Source of the DNA: Heliocidaris erythrogramma
Lineage: Eukaryota; Echinodermata; Echinoidea; Camarodonta; Echinometridae
Direction of reading: 5' to 3'
NCBI GenBank assembly: GCA_025617745.1
Contig: CM046853.1
Span: forward strand, 31,981,313 to 32,045,312
Length of the DNA: 64,000 nt
This document shows positions 1 through 10,395 of the stretch, piece after piece; positions within the stretch are counted from its first letter, which is position 1; the number at the start of each line of letters is the position of its first letter. The notes below the pieces were generated by a model, which saw nothing but the letters and a program-made list of their open reading frames with translations, was not told where the DNA came from and did not search any database. A program made the position numbers and the translations under genes.

Positions 1-1802
1 TCCATGTTCATTTACTTTTTATCTGTGTGACTAAAGAGTATCATATCAAAATCTTTGGAAGTGAAGTGGGTGAATAAAGACATAGTTATAAAAGACACAG
101 TGAGTATGAAAGAAACGGAGAGTACCACGGACATATGTATATATATATATACCAAAACTTGACAAGAGAAGAAATTAAATAAAGCTAAAAAGTAGCTGCT
201 AACAGAAACTAATCCAAATGAAAAGAGATGATCGCTCCAAAAACAGACGCACTTCCTCTATGTCTACTGAGTCAATGGGAGCTATTTTTGACGTCTCTTG
301 TGAAAACGAAGAACAGAGTTTCACAGATCTAATTGGATTACCATTTGTTTCCCCAATGCTGTCACTCACAATCATAGAGCGCACTCTTGGAGCTGCGAGT
401 GCATACACTGTGACAACAAAAGCATTTAGGATGAAATGCACTCCAATACAGCCATTTCTTCTCGCCTGGAAGCTGCATCACTGCATCTGCGTGACCCCCG
501 AAATGCTGACTTGCACTTGTAATTTTGCATTTCCTGCCTTGCCCAAATAGAGGAACACTTGAGGTTTGAAAAGTGAAGGACAAGAACGGGGCGGTGATGG
601 AGGCTGGGAAATATCGCAAAAAGGTTCAAACCATGGACCCAATCACTCTCCTCCTCTGCCTTAATGAGAGAGGACTGGTAGTAGGAATATCTTTTATAGA
701 TTGTAAAGGATGATATGAAGTAATGAGTAGATTAAGGACAGTTGTCAGGAAAATGGGGTCACCATAGAAACCAGACAACTGCAGGAAGCCTCCACCTGTG
801 CTTTTGATGACTGGGCACAGACTTCAAGATGGAGCTTGGGAGAGTGGGAATAGACTGAGGGAGGGGGCAAGCAGATTCAATTGGCAAGCTCACCACAGCC
901 AATTACATTTTTTCGCTGAGACATGGTGGACATTTGGCTTTTTTCGTCATTTTCCAATAATTTCCTCCAATATCATTATAAGTATTCAATATAAAACCCA
1001 ATAAAGGTTAGAGTTGTTTTCGTAAATGTCTTCGGATATGACACAGAGGTAAACTTACTGTCAAAATGACTTCAAACTTTTAGAACCCTCTCATCACGTT
1101 TCAAGACTGGTGACAAGATTACGATCTGTTGAGTGTCCCTTAATTCCTGTCAAACAATGGCGGCTGACAATTCATAGAATCTATTTCTCACTTTGAATAC
1201 AAATATTTCTTTCAAGTACATGCAGACTGATACCACAAGAAAGCTTTAATTTTCAAGAATTATTTTTACAACTCTGATTTAAGCAATAGTTAGGAAAAGT
1301 TCATAACCCCAAACTTCATATGATTGATATACCAGTAGCTTCCTGACTTACAAATAAGTTTCAAATCAGTATGTAGATCAATATCTTTGGCATTTGCTAT
1401 TTCAAATTTTCAGCAAAATGTGCAATCAATTCAAAATATCAACAAAACACTAACAACTATCTTCCTTTGTAAAACAATGACCTCACACTTCTATCAATTC
1501 TTAAATTCTTAAAGATGAAATAATTTCATAATTTCATCTGCTTCACATTAATCTACCTCCTCTCCTTCCCTCTAAAATCTGTTTGTTATCATTCTAAGCC
1601 CCTTGCATTCTAATGTCTCAATGAAAGCAAGCTCACCAAGCAATGTTTAAAGTACTTATTTAAAATGTTATTTTGAACATTTCATTGCCTACATACATGA
1701 AGTGCAATCAGGATGGAACATCACTGGAAATGTGTGTTATATGAACACCCTGTTTAATCTCAAAACTACCGAGAGTACAATGCAATACCCAGTATTACTC
1801 TT
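1..1802. other. Intron, nothing recognised
   Basis: AT-rich sequence downstream of exon 5. Short open frames at 199-629 on both strands overlap and match no family I know. The expected switch I exon of myosin V is not here. Confidence 0.5.
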
Positions 1803-1980
1803 ATGGGGTGTTGCAAGAAAGTTGCGATTGATTGCAAGTTGCAACTGATCGGTACTGACCAATCACAACCATTGTTGCAAGCGCATCTTCTTGAATGGGC
1901 AGACCCTGAACCATTCAGAATGGCTGTTCCAATTTGCTTTACAATTTGCAATCGATTGCAACTTTCTTGCAACACCCCAT
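1803..1980. mobile_element. TIR MITE, 178 bp (ATGGGGTGTTGCAAG termini)
   Basis: The left end ATGGGGTGTTGCAAGAAAGT and the right end ACTTTCTTGCAACACCCCAT are perfect inverted repeats, and the imperfect pairing extends further inward (GATTGCAA/TTGCAATC). Flanking TA/TTA is compatible with a short target duplication. The inside has no coding capacity. This is a non-autonomous DNA transposon copy that looks intact. Confidence 0.8.
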
Positions 1981-2003
1981 TAGAAGAATACTGCATGACC
2001 AAA

Positions 2004-2084
2004 GTTCACCCGTTGACTACCAAGTTCTCCCATTCCCCTATGCTCAATACAGGAAACGACCAGCTCCCGCAGGTGAAGGGTTAA
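2004..2084. mobile_element. Small TTAACCC-type element, copy 1
   Basis: CCCGTTGACTACCAAGTTCT … CAGGTGAAGGGTTAA matches the inverse of the 36695-36774 copy and has TTAA at its inner end. It is one of five copies of a roughly 80-bp family with TTAACCC/GGGTTAA ends. TTAA plus CCC is the terminus type of piggyBac-like elements; the assignment is inference. Confidence 0.5.
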
Positions 2085-2400
2085 GGCAGCAGTGTACCAA
2101 AATGGAAGTGGTATAATGAGGACCACATGTGATCTAATACATGTAGTCTGGGTACATCTCCTTCATCCTACTTGGAGGAAGTTTTCAATGACAACCTGTC
2201 ATTTCTGGCCATTCTTAGAGCATTCATTTCGAAGCAGTGGGGTAGAAGTCATTCAACAAACTTTCCTGAATGATAAAGACAATGGTTTTAGGGATCTAAA
2301 CCTGTCATGTTTGTGTCATCTTTGTGGTTCTCAATGTACTACTCTGTGCTACCAACATCATACATGTAGATGCTAGATTTAAAAGTTCATCTTGAGTTCT
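2085..2400 (+). repeat. About 320-bp dispersed repeat, copy 1 (direct)
   Basis: Begins near GCAGTGTACCAAAATGGAAG and runs through TTCCTGAATGATAAAGACAA. The same series of blocks occurs at 2823-3165 (direct) and 3305-3690 (inverted). There is no protein-like frame; apparent frames are shadows of the repeat. Confidence 0.75.
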
Positions 2401-2580
2401 GGTAATGGAATTCCATTTTGAGAAAAACTGGCTCCAAGTTATTTTGAATTGTTTATTATGGGCAATGTGATTATTTGGGGGCATTATGGTCTCATAAAAA
2501 GACAACGTTTCGCTGTGTACGGGTACCAGACTCAATCAGCATTCATGCTTTTTTCAGGTTCTTTTATCCCTTAACCTAAA

Positions 2581-2815
2581 CTGTCGTGGTCGAGTGGTTT
2601 AATCACTTGACTGGGAATGCAAAGGTGGTGGGTTCGAATCCCGGCACTACACTTATGCTCTTGAGCAAGGCATTTTATCTACATTGCTCCTCTCCACCCA
2701 GGTGTTAAATGGTTACCCAGTAGGATGCGAACGTCATTGTGGTTGGATTAGCATGTGCGCGCTTGGAAACAGGTGACTGGCTGGAATGGAATGCTGAGAG
2801 GGATACTCCTGGACA
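2581..2815 (+). mobile_element. tRNA-derived SINE
   Basis: The head is tRNA-like, with a pol III A box TGGTCGAGTGG (2587-2597) and a B box GGTTCGAATCC (2631-2641). It is followed by the body CTTGAGCAAGGCATTTTATC and TCTCCACCCAGGTGTTAAA, a body type common in deuterostome SINEs. It sits between two copies of the 320-bp repeat. It is not a functional tRNA, having no proper acceptor stem pairing. Confidence 0.75.
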
Positions 2816-2822
2816 AAACAAA

Positions 2823-3690
2823 AAGCAGTAGTGTACCACAATGAAAGTGGTATGATAAGGACCACATGTTAGCTTGGCTCCGGAGGTGCATCTCCTTCAT
2901 CATATTTGGAGGAAGCTTTTAGTGACAAGCTGTCATTTCTAGCCATTCTGAGAACATCCATTTTGGAGCAGTGGAGTGGAAGTTATCCAACAAACCTTCC
3001 TGAATGATGAAGACAATGGTTGTAGCGATCTACCCCCGCAAAACCTTGCGTGTGTCATGCATTTGGTTTTCAATATGTTACAACTTGCCATCAATATGAT
3101 AGACGTTCGAATGTGCTGTAGTTGTGACATATCGTAAAACCGGGTGAACTGGAACGTCTGAGGTAAATGGGAACAAATTTGGAAAAATGTTTTGATATCT
3201 TTTTAATCCCAAATGATGCGGACCTTTTTCATTTCTTTTATTCATGATAAATAAATTTATGAATAGCATCTGCTTCAAAACTGGGAAAAAATAGTAAGTC
3301 ACTTAACCTTCCAATATATATTCATCCCATTTTACAGTACCTAAAAGTCGTGTTGACTTTTTAATGGAACTTGTTTTACGATATGTCACAACCACATCAC
3401 TTCTTACATTGATTATGTTGACGGAAAGTTGCAGTACATTGAAAACCACAAAAATGACACATGGCAGGTTTAGCGGGGGTAGATCCCTCAAACCATTGTC
3501 TTCATCATTCAGGAAGGTTTGCCGGATAACTTCTACTCCGCTGCTCCAAAATGGAAGATCAAAGAAAGGCCAGAAATGACAAGCTGTCACTGGAAACTTC
3601 CTCCATATACGATGAAGGAGATGCACCCGGAGCCAAGCTAACATGTGCTCCTTATTACCACTTCCATTTTGGTACACTGTTCTCCTTTAA
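2823..3690. mobile_element. Fold-back element made of two inverted 320-bp repeats
   Basis: The arm at 2823-3165 (starting near GTGTACCACAATGAAAGTGG) is repeated in inverse at 3305-3690 (ending CCACTTCCATTTTGGTACAC). ACATATCGTAAAAC and its complement face each other around a spacer of about 200 bp. The spacer's tail resembles 12255-12445. Divergence between arms is visible by eye, so it is not recent. Non-coding fold-back DNA element; superfamily not identified. Confidence 0.6.
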
Positions 3691-3695
3691 TAATA

Positions 3696-3781
3696 AACCC
3701 TTTACCACCAGAAACTGGGGAGGGGGGGGGTTCCTGTATAAAGCTATAGGGGAATGAGATAATTTGGTAGTCAGGACTTAA
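3696..3781. mobile_element. Small TTAACCC-type element, degraded copy 2
   Basis: CCCTTTACCACCAGAAACTG … GGTAGTCAGGACTTAA follows the same block order as the 36695-36774 copy, with a G9 expansion inside and weakened termini. Confidence 0.4.
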
Positions 3782-4003
3782 CTTTTGCTCAGCAGCATCC
3801 TTTTAAGAAGTAATCCTGGAGAGTGCTCTGCATTGTCTTTCTTATTCATCTCTAAATGTAACTGGCTGTTTCGTTGAGAACAGTGATCTGCTAATCTTTC
3901 TTACAGGCCAGTCATGTCTTGTAATGCTTGAATCGGTGAGATATAAATTTGCTGGAGTTAACCCTCTCTGAAGCTCGAGACTGGTCAAAGCATTCCAGTC
4001 TCT

Positions 4004-4083
4004 TTAACCCATTGCCCATTGGAACCGGGTGGACCCTTTATTAAGCCTATGAGAATGAGAAAATTCAGTAGTCTGCAGGTTAA
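4004..4083. mobile_element. Small TTAACCC-type element, copy 3
   Basis: TTAACCCATTGCCCATTGGA … AATTCAGTAGTCTGCAGGTTAA. Central blocks GGAACCGGGTGG and TTAAGCCTATGAGA are shared with 36695-36774. Confidence 0.6.
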
Positions 4084-4714
4084 AATGTACCTCTCATCCA
4101 ACGAAATATTATCATGTCAAGATTCCAGACTCTACTGGGAATGACTTTTACAGGACGAACATATCCTGGTCAAAACTTTCCTTTTTATTGAAATTCAAAT
4201 GATCATTTCAAGATGTCAGACTCTTCAGGGAATGACTGAATTTTGTCAGAAGTCGCACATTTCCTGTGATATTTCACATAAATGTTATAGGATACTGCTT
4301 TCTTGGGCACTTCAAGTGTAGAAAGTTGATGGTCATCTTGTTCTATTAATAGATAGAATATAATGCAGGTTATAGACCTTGAGGGAAGTGTGACAATTGC
4401 TTTCATACGACACACAAAGACAAAGATTAAGAAGCAAATATCTGAAACGAATATTTGAGACATTTTCATGCAGAATCTCATGCCAGGCAAAGAAAAGTGT
4501 ATATCCTGTATCCAGTATGGACCTCCTCTACCAAATTTTAATTTTGCATCCATAAGCTATACATGTACATGTACATCAGAAAAGGCAAACAAGTGTATGA
4601 CCGATATTTACTGTACCTTCTTAATGCTCTTATTCACTAGACGAGGATCTTCCATCTCTATAAGCTTAATTTGAAGTATTAAACAGAAACAATTTCACCA
4701 ACATATCTAAACAA

Positions 4715-4787
4715 ATGTACCATGATGGCTGAGTGGTAGAGCAGTTGTCTCATGACCATCAAACAACCTCCATACACTCAGCTTATA
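4715..4787 (+). mobile_element. tRNA-derived SINE head, interrupted
   Basis: TGGCTGAGTGGTAGAGCAGT is a good pol III A box in tRNA context, and the expected B box region is degraded. The hairpin element that follows is bounded by CCAGG, and SINE-like sequence may resume near 5095, so it may have inserted into the SINE. Confidence 0.4.
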
Positions 4788-5096
4788 TCCAGGGGGTATT
4801 TCATAAAGCCGTTTGTAAAGTTACGCATGACTTTATAAATGACTTAAATATGACAAGCCAAATGGGATGCTCAATCATTTTTAATGCATCAACTAAAGTT
4901 GAACTGTGCACAAGTAGATCAACATTCTTATTACAACAAGCATTTTTAATGCAAAGTACATTTTTTGCATTAATTTAATTGAGGTTATTGGAAATACAGT
5001 CACACTTTGTTAAAACGTCAGGAAAAACTTTGGGCATTCAAGTCGTTCGTAAAGTCACATGTAACTTTACGAACAGCTTTATGAAACACCCACCAG
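4788..5096. mobile_element. Hairpin MITE with about 50-bp inverted ends
   Basis: The left GTATTTCATAAAGCCGTTTG, then TAAAGTTACGCATGACTTTA, pairs with the right end TAAAGTCACATGTAACTTTA, then CGAACAGCTTTATGAAACAC. CCAGG flanks both sides (4789 region and 5092-5096), a possible target duplication. Non-coding. Confidence 0.7.
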
Positions 5097-5280
5097 GTAA
5101 CTGAGACATATCTTCCATGTCCCTGAATGTGTAAGTGCGGGTAATTACCCAATTAATCATTCTGGAGGATGGCCAAAATCTTCATGACGATCTCACCAGA
5201 TGCTCCACCAGAAAAACCATGGGTACCACTGACAAAATCACCCCTGGATTTTTCAAACCACTTGTCTCCTAAATCAATGC

Positions 5281-5368
5281 AAGAATTAATTTTCATGAAT
5301 AACTTATTCTCTTTATCATAACAAGAATTAATTTTTTCGTGAATAACTTATTCTCTTTATCATAAAAA
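5281..5368 (+). repeat. Tandem duplication, about 46-bp unit
   Basis: Two near-identical copies of AAGAATTAATTTT…TGAATAACTTATTC…TCTTTATCATAA lie head to tail and differ by one or two bases. Confidence 0.9.
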
Positions 5369-5418
5369 ATGTAAAGGGCTGGTCAGACTGATGTCAGTAA
5401 TGATAACGAGATTTTTCA

Positions 5419-5630
5419 TTTAACCCTTACCATGCCATGGCCAGCAAATCCCGCCCCAAAATGTGAGTGTTGAACATTTCGTTGAGGGTCAGAATGGGTT
5501 GAAAATTCTTCTTCATACAGAAACCTGTACCTTCAGTATAATGTTTATTCCTATGTAATATATTTGCTCAAGAAAATATCATTGAAAGTTCATTTTGACA
5601 ATTGCTCAAAGGGGTTGAGGTCCACCCTAC
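5419..5630 (+). mobile_element. TTAACCCTTACCATGCC element, copy A
   Basis: TTAACCCTTACCATGCCATG, then AAATCCCGCCC, GAAAATTCTTCTTCATACAG and TTTATTCCTATG. The same blocks in the same order are found inverted at 60556-60802. The right end is less clear here. Confidence 0.55.
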
Positions 5631-5643
5631 ACCTGTCCTACCA

Positions 5644-5712
5644 TTAACCCATTGCCTAAGGGAACCGGATGGTCCCTGTAGGAATTAGAGAATTCAGTAG
5701 TCAACGGGTTAA
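5644..5712. mobile_element. Small TTAACCC-type element, copy 4
   Basis: TTAACCCATTGCCTAAGGGA … TCAGTAGTCAACGGGTTAA, with inverted ends TTAACCC/GGGTTAA and the shared block GGAACCGG. Confidence 0.6.
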
Positions 5713-6462
5713 CATACCCGAGCATACTCGCACGTAAGCACAACATTGTAGGGTGTACCTTTAATTGAACTTCTTGATATCATTATCGTTGCTGGTCAAG
5801 TAAGACCAGCTCTTAACACAAAGACAAGCTTTCATTTGACCAGTCCTATCTCAACAGTTCGTTATTCATCATGAACTGCAGACAAGCTGTTTTTGTTTAT
5901 TCCTGTTTATGCTAGTCCCTCTCTATCATCGATCAGTCTACCAAACCCACTGGAGTTGGGAAGGAAATAGATTATAAATCTGGAAGAATGTAGCCACAAA
6001 AAAGTTCTTCCTCTAAAAGTCAGTCTAAGAGATTAGGAAAATGTCAAATTAGCTTCAAATGCAGGCTATCTATGTTACACATCTCGATGCGGGGGCAGAC
6101 AAGTAGATAACGGCGGGTTATGACAGAAACGTGATACACCATGAATCAGTGTCACATGACCGTGGTATGATGTATTAAAGGTACTGTCCCTTGGTGCCAA
6201 CTACGCTTAAAGGTAAACCAATGTGTTGGCAACAAGTGCATGGGCCAAAGAATATGTTCACTTCATTTCCACATTTTTAGATTCACCTAAACACCTAAAC
6301 ATACAGGTGTAAAGCATATGTGCATATAGGTGTAAACATAGGTGTAGACACTGGAAATGCCTGAATTTTTCCAGGAAGCTTCAGATGAACTGCAGGTTTC
6401 TTCAGTTGTGGGACTTCTTCATTCCTGTATATATGATCCTTGCTCATTTATGAAATGTAAGT
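5713..6462. other. Intron, nothing recognised
   Basis: No exon, tandem array or TIR pair was seen. There is a small cluster of AGGTGTA words near 6305-6350. Confidence 0.4.
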
Positions 6463-6660
6463 GCGGTCAAACCTGTCTATACAAGACACCAAGGGAAACA
6501 GAAAAAATAATCAATGATGACAGGTGACCCTTCTAGACAGGGTGACCTTTTTTTATAAAGGTTCTACAACACATATTTCTTTGAGGAAGACAATGCAGGC
6601 GACCACTACAGATTGGTTCCCTTTACAAGGAGTTGACCACTAAGATTGGTCCGACTCTGA
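6463..6660. mobile_element. Tc1/pogo-type MITE remnant (GGTCAAACCTGTCTATA)
   Basis: The left end GCGGTCAAACCTGTCTATAC, then GACACC, matches a widespread terminal sequence of short TA-target DNA elements. The internal block CTAGACAGGGTGACCTTTTT is typical of their tandemly derived inside. The right end is decayed. Confidence 0.45.
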
Positions 6661-7444
6661 CACTCTCTCTCTCTCTTTTCCAGATGCTCCTTGTGTTGCT
6701 TAAGTCAGTGGTGTCCTGCCAAAGTCAATTTATAGAAGTTCTGAAGCTCCCATAATCTCTGAATATCAGCATGCTATGACATTCACTGCTTTTGAAATCG
6801 CCAGAAGGCAAAAAAAAAGAAGTAGAAGCATGATCCATAAATAGCTCTCATCTGCGATGTATATGGACAGAAATAATTTTTTAGATGCTGCTTAAGGCCT
6901 GAAACATTAAAATCCTCTCCAATTACAAGGAACAAACAGAATGATTCCCAATTCACTCACAGGTAAACAGATTTTGAAGATAAAAAGTAAAACAATACAT
7001 GCAGTTTTTAGAAGCAAGCTTCATATGATTACATATATACTTTTTCTCTTTGAGATGCATTATCAGTGGGGTGGGACTTGTATAATTTGACTAAACTGAA
7101 ATGAACTTTGAAAATTATCATTTCCCTCCTATTATTTTTCAATTAATGGAAGTACTTTTCTTCCATTCATTGTCTAAAGCCTTTTGAATTTTATACCATC
7201 CAATTTAGACGATTTCATTTTAGAATCAAATCTGAAAATCTAACTTTTCATTAATATAAGATGTTTTAAATAACGTTTTTGAAATCTGAACTAATCTCAC
7301 GACTTTTCTTCCACTTGTCCATTTCTAGATAACAGTATTTCAGTGGTAAAACCTGAGAGATCTCTATCAACAGTATCTAAGAAAACTGAACCTTGTGTAG
7401 GAATAAAGACCTTTACATGTTTATCAGGTTCAACATTAATCTAC

Positions 7445-7624
7445 ATTTGTCACTCTCCACCCAGGTGTAAAAGGGTATCTTGGTAGAAAACTTTTCCTTG
7501 AATGCTTTCAGCACATTAGGGCAGCTGGGCTAAAGCCAGCATAATAGTAGTACTTTGTAGGTGCCTTGAGCATCCCCTGGGATAGATACGTGACAATATA
7601 AATGTAGCTATTGTTATTATTATT
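7445..7624 (+). mobile_element. SINE 3' part with (ATT)n tail touching exon 5
   Basis: Shares TCTCCACCCAGGTGT with the SINE at 2691-2705. It continues through GTACTTTGTAGGTGCCTTGA and CCCTGGGATAGATACGTGAC and ends ATATAAATGTAGCTATTG plus a TTATTATTATT tail at 7613-7623, a common SINE tail form. It is 5'-truncated. Its tail runs straight into the exon 5 donor (7627-7626), so all but the first two to four bases of the intron derive from the SINE. Confidence 0.65.
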
Positions 7625-7627
7625 TAC

Positions 7628-7784
7628 CTCCATGATGGGGTTTGAAGCGAGGACCTTCTTCTCGACTTGGGTTTCGCTAGAGGAACCTCCGACGGTAGCA
7701 AAGTATCTCATGGCATACTTGGCTGATACCGTCTTCCCTGCTCCACTCTCACCACTGACGATAATAGATTGGTCCTGCTCAAAT
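7628..7784 (-). CDS. Myosin V exon 5: P-loop exon (GESGAGKT)
   Basis: A 157-nt exon that starts in phase 2 after a ttgtgtttag acceptor and ends in phase 0 at ATGGAG before GTAAAT. Fifty-two codons encode [18 protein letters not shown], then [25 protein letters not shown] and [17 protein letters not shown] is the myosin Walker A (P-loop) that binds the ATP phosphates. [13 protein letters not shown] is the class V continuation, and the serine-rich stretch with [13 protein letters not shown] matches loop 1 and its flank. The next expected segment (GNAKTTRNDNSSRFGKY, switch I) is not in the window. The first intron bases after the donor merge into the (ATT)n tail of a SINE. A degraded copy of the exon start lies 149 bp upstream. 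Confidence 0.96.
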
Positions 7785-7854
7785 CTAAACAACACAAATA
7801 TAAGAAAAGAGAGAAAAAGAGAACATCTTATAAATATCATATTTTAATTTTGTA

Positions 7855-7933
7855 TGATATCGAATGGATCATATGAAGCACTATTCCTGCTCCAGTGTCG
7901 TAACTGACAATTATCCTTTGATTTGGTCAGATT
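7855..7933 (-). pseudogene. Decayed copy of the start of the P-loop exon (exon 5)
   Basis: On the minus strand a good acceptor (tctttttcttgcag) is followed by AATCTGACCAAATC, then ATAATTGTCAGT and GGAGCAGG. This aligns with exon 5 ATTTGAGCAGGACCAATC, ATTATCGTCAGTGG and GGAGCAGGG. Translated pieces resemble DQ…IIVS…GAG, but GESGAGKT is not preserved (the Lys-Thr is lost) and small indels disturb the frame. Its acceptor is 149 bp upstream of the real one. An intact-looking 3' splice site in front of dead coding sequence could act as a decoy acceptor. Confidence 0.6.
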
Positions 7934-8044
7934 CTGCAAGAAAAAGATGGAGAAAGGAAGAAAAAAAATTGTTTTATTTGCAGATCTACACAAGGTCACT
8001 ACCAACAATGGCAGACTCCTCTTAATCAAAACCTGTGTACACAA

Positions 8045-8574
8045 TGAAATAAAATATCAATATGGAAAAAAACAGTTCAACACTGGATCAAAAAGCTTTT
8101 GAGTTGAACAGAACAATCAACTCCAGCATTATAAGACATATTCAAGCTAAGAACCAATGGGGAGTTAAGCCCAAGGAATAATCAGTGTTTCTTTTAGGTT
8201 GTATTTTTTATCAAGAGCATCCTTGAAATATGTATGTTAGTTTTCATCACCACTCTGAGTTTCTGAAGTTCAAAAACTCACCAACAAAAATCTGAGATTA
8301 AAATCAAGGAATAGAGGCCAATGATGTTGATGATATCTACGGTACCTTAATTTACAAAATGCAAAACCTTAAACACATTAGGAAACCATTTATCAATAAA
8401 GATTTTGAATAAAGATTCTGACTCAAAGAGTTAAGACATGCTTCCTGCATCTCCCCACCAATGTCAATGACATAATGAGCATCCTACTTTCATTGCAGGA
8501 AGGAAGAAGAAGAGGCCTAAAAAACACAGTGAGCAGCAAAAAATAAACTCGAGGAGGAAGGGATTCCTTAAAAG
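8045..8574. other. Intron, nothing recognised
   Basis: AT-rich, with no protein-like frame or repeat pair noticed. Confidence 0.4.
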
Positions 8575-9090
8575 GTTCAAGGTAAAAGAGCTACATGTAG
8601 CATCGAGAGGAGGAAAAGCGGGGAAGAGGAAAAGCGGGGAGGTGGGGAGAGAGGGAGAACACACAGAGGGGGATGGTGGAAGAGTAAGAGAGGAAGTCTG
8701 AAAGAATGAGCAATGGAGAAAGAGAGAAATCTCGAAAACCACATAAGTAAAAAAGAGAGGGAGAGCACACAGAGGGGTATGGTGGAAGAGTAAGAGAGAA
8801 GGTCTGAAAGAATGAGCAATAGAGAATAATTTAAAAAAAATAAAAGTACTTATAGGGAAGGGGACAAAATACTGAAAGAGATTGGGAGAAAGGGGAGATA
8901 AAAAAGGAAAAAAAGGGATGATGAATGAGATGATAAAGAGAGAAGAAGTATTAGATAATATGTGAAAACCTTTGAGGGTACCAATGACAGAGCGACAAAA
9001 TGTAACAAATAGTTACGCTGAAACAGGCACACAAAAAAAGAGAAAGGGAAATACAAGTATGGAAGAAGAGAGTGAGGGAGAGAGAAGTAA
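8575..9090. repeat. Purine-rich (G/A) tract with an internal 106-bp duplication
   Basis: Almost pure A/G on the plus strand. ACACAGAGGG…ATGGTGGAAGAGTAAGAGAG…AAAGAATGAGCAAT occurs at about 8649-8722 and again at about 8755-8828, 106 bp apart with few differences. Low-complexity open frames here (Ser/Pro/Phe-rich on the minus strand) are artefacts. Confidence 0.85.
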
Positions 9091-9759
9091 AGTTATCTCA
9101 TAATCATTGAGATGCCATGAATCATCTACTGAAAGTATACTTTATCATATACATGTATCAAATAGGTTTATTATAGATAATATACTAAATGTGGTTACTT
9201 GTGCTTGGACACAGTAAATAAAAAATGGAAATACAATAATAAAGAAAGTATGTTTCCTATACTATTCTTTAGGCAAATTTCCTATCCTCCTCATTCGACA
9301 GTTTAAAGATGAGGTAGCAATTTTCTGTGCCTGAATCTGGTGATGGTGATGATGGAGGTAGTCAACAATTCGCATCCTCTTGTAGATGGGATGTCCTTGT
9401 TACCTGGACCACATCTCCACTCGAAACCACCGACTTTGAAATGACGAGAATGATTTCGCAAAGCTGAGTATGGGATTGATGCTTGCTTGTCATGGTAATA
9501 GATACGAGGATGCTAAAATTAACTGCAATCGTCTTTAAAATGATGATATTTAACAAGCAAATTTACCTTTATAGGTAATGAAATTGCCCCTCCTCTTCCC
9601 TATCTTGGATATAATTCACGACTATTTCATTGATCCCTTTTCTGACCATCACTCCCACTCCTTAAGTTAGTATCAAAAATGGCCTACATTTGTTGTATGC
9701 AATGAATTTTTATTACTACTAGACCATGGAGATAAAAAACAAAACTAGGAAATACTTAG
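9091..9759. other. Intron, nothing recognised
   Basis: A short GTGATGGTGATGATGG run lies near 9340; otherwise unremarkable. Confidence 0.35.
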
Positions 9760-9898
9760 TTTTGCGACAGCCATCAAAATCTGCGGTTACGTGCCCTAAA
9801 CCCTAAACCCTAACCCTAACTTTAACCCTAGGATTCGGGAGTCACCTAAAGTACTTAAATATATATTTTTTTTTTCATTTTGGGTGGCTGTCGCAAAA
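9760..9898. mobile_element. Hairpin MITE carrying telomere-like repeats
   Basis: The inverted ends TTTTGCGACAGCCA (9760-9773) and TGGCTGTCGCAAAA (9885-9898) are perfect over 14 bp and pair further through ATTTTG/CAAAAT-like bases. Between them lie CCCTAAA and CCCTAA repeats at 9794-9830. Non-coding. Confidence 0.7.
9794..9830 (+). repeat. Interstitial telomere-like repeat (CCCTAA/CCCTAAA)
   Basis: CCCTAAACCCTAAACCCTAA, then CCCTAACTTTAACCCTA: about five degenerate units. Metazoan telomeres use TTAGGG, and the seven-base CCCTAAA units mixed in are atypical. Confidence 0.75.
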
Positions 9899-10259
9899 GG
9901 AAGTCTACTCCAAAACCAAACTCAACAAAACTAGTCTAAACAAAACTAGCACAACAGGTCATTAATACTCTTGCAAATTTTGTACTATGTAACAAGTATG
10001 AGGTGCTGATGTACTCTGCAGAATGACAGAGAATGATGAAGAGCATGTACAATAACAAACAAAAAAGATGATAGCACAAGTAATGCTTGTGGTAAAGAGA
10101 GGTTGAATGATAGGTCTTCTTTATCAATTTATCAAAACAAAGAATTGTAGATTCTTGAGACATTTAGGCAGGATCCAAACGGAATGATGCTGCTCAGAGT
10201 GGAAGACAGCCAACACCCTCAGCCTATTCCCAAATACAGGTATGGCGACAGGACGCCTG

Positions 10260-10395
10260 GGGAGCATTTCATCAAGCGTTTTGTCAGTGATATTTACCGA
10301 CAACTGTTATAAGCTACTGAAATCCTTGCATCTGATTGGTTGAGAGCAAATTTGTCAGTAGAAATCACTGACAAGACACTTGATGACACGCTCCC
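10260..10395. mobile_element. Hairpin MITE family H1, copy 1
   Basis: GGGAGCATTTCATCAAGCGT … CTTGATGACACGCTCCC, with arms of about 45 bp (TTTGTCAGTGAT/ATCACTGACAAGA). The conserved loop is CAACTGTTATAAGCTACTGA, AATCCTTGCATCTGATTGG. Five more copies are in the window. Confidence 0.85.

Noticed and set aside
199-629. Overlapping open frames on both strands near the window start
   Set aside because: Some protein-like composition, but no known motif, and the two strands compete; not supportable as an exon.
2581-2652. Possible tRNA gene
   Set aside because: A and B boxes are present, but the stems do not pair as a tRNA and the sequence continues into a SINE body.
3303-3677. 124-codon minus-strand frame
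   Set aside because: It coincides with a non-coding fold-back repeat; frames in the other copies are not conserved.
1-7627. Search for the switch I exon (GNAKTTRNDNSSRFGKY) after exon 5
   Set aside because: No matching minus-strand sequence was seen; it presumably lies beyond the window.
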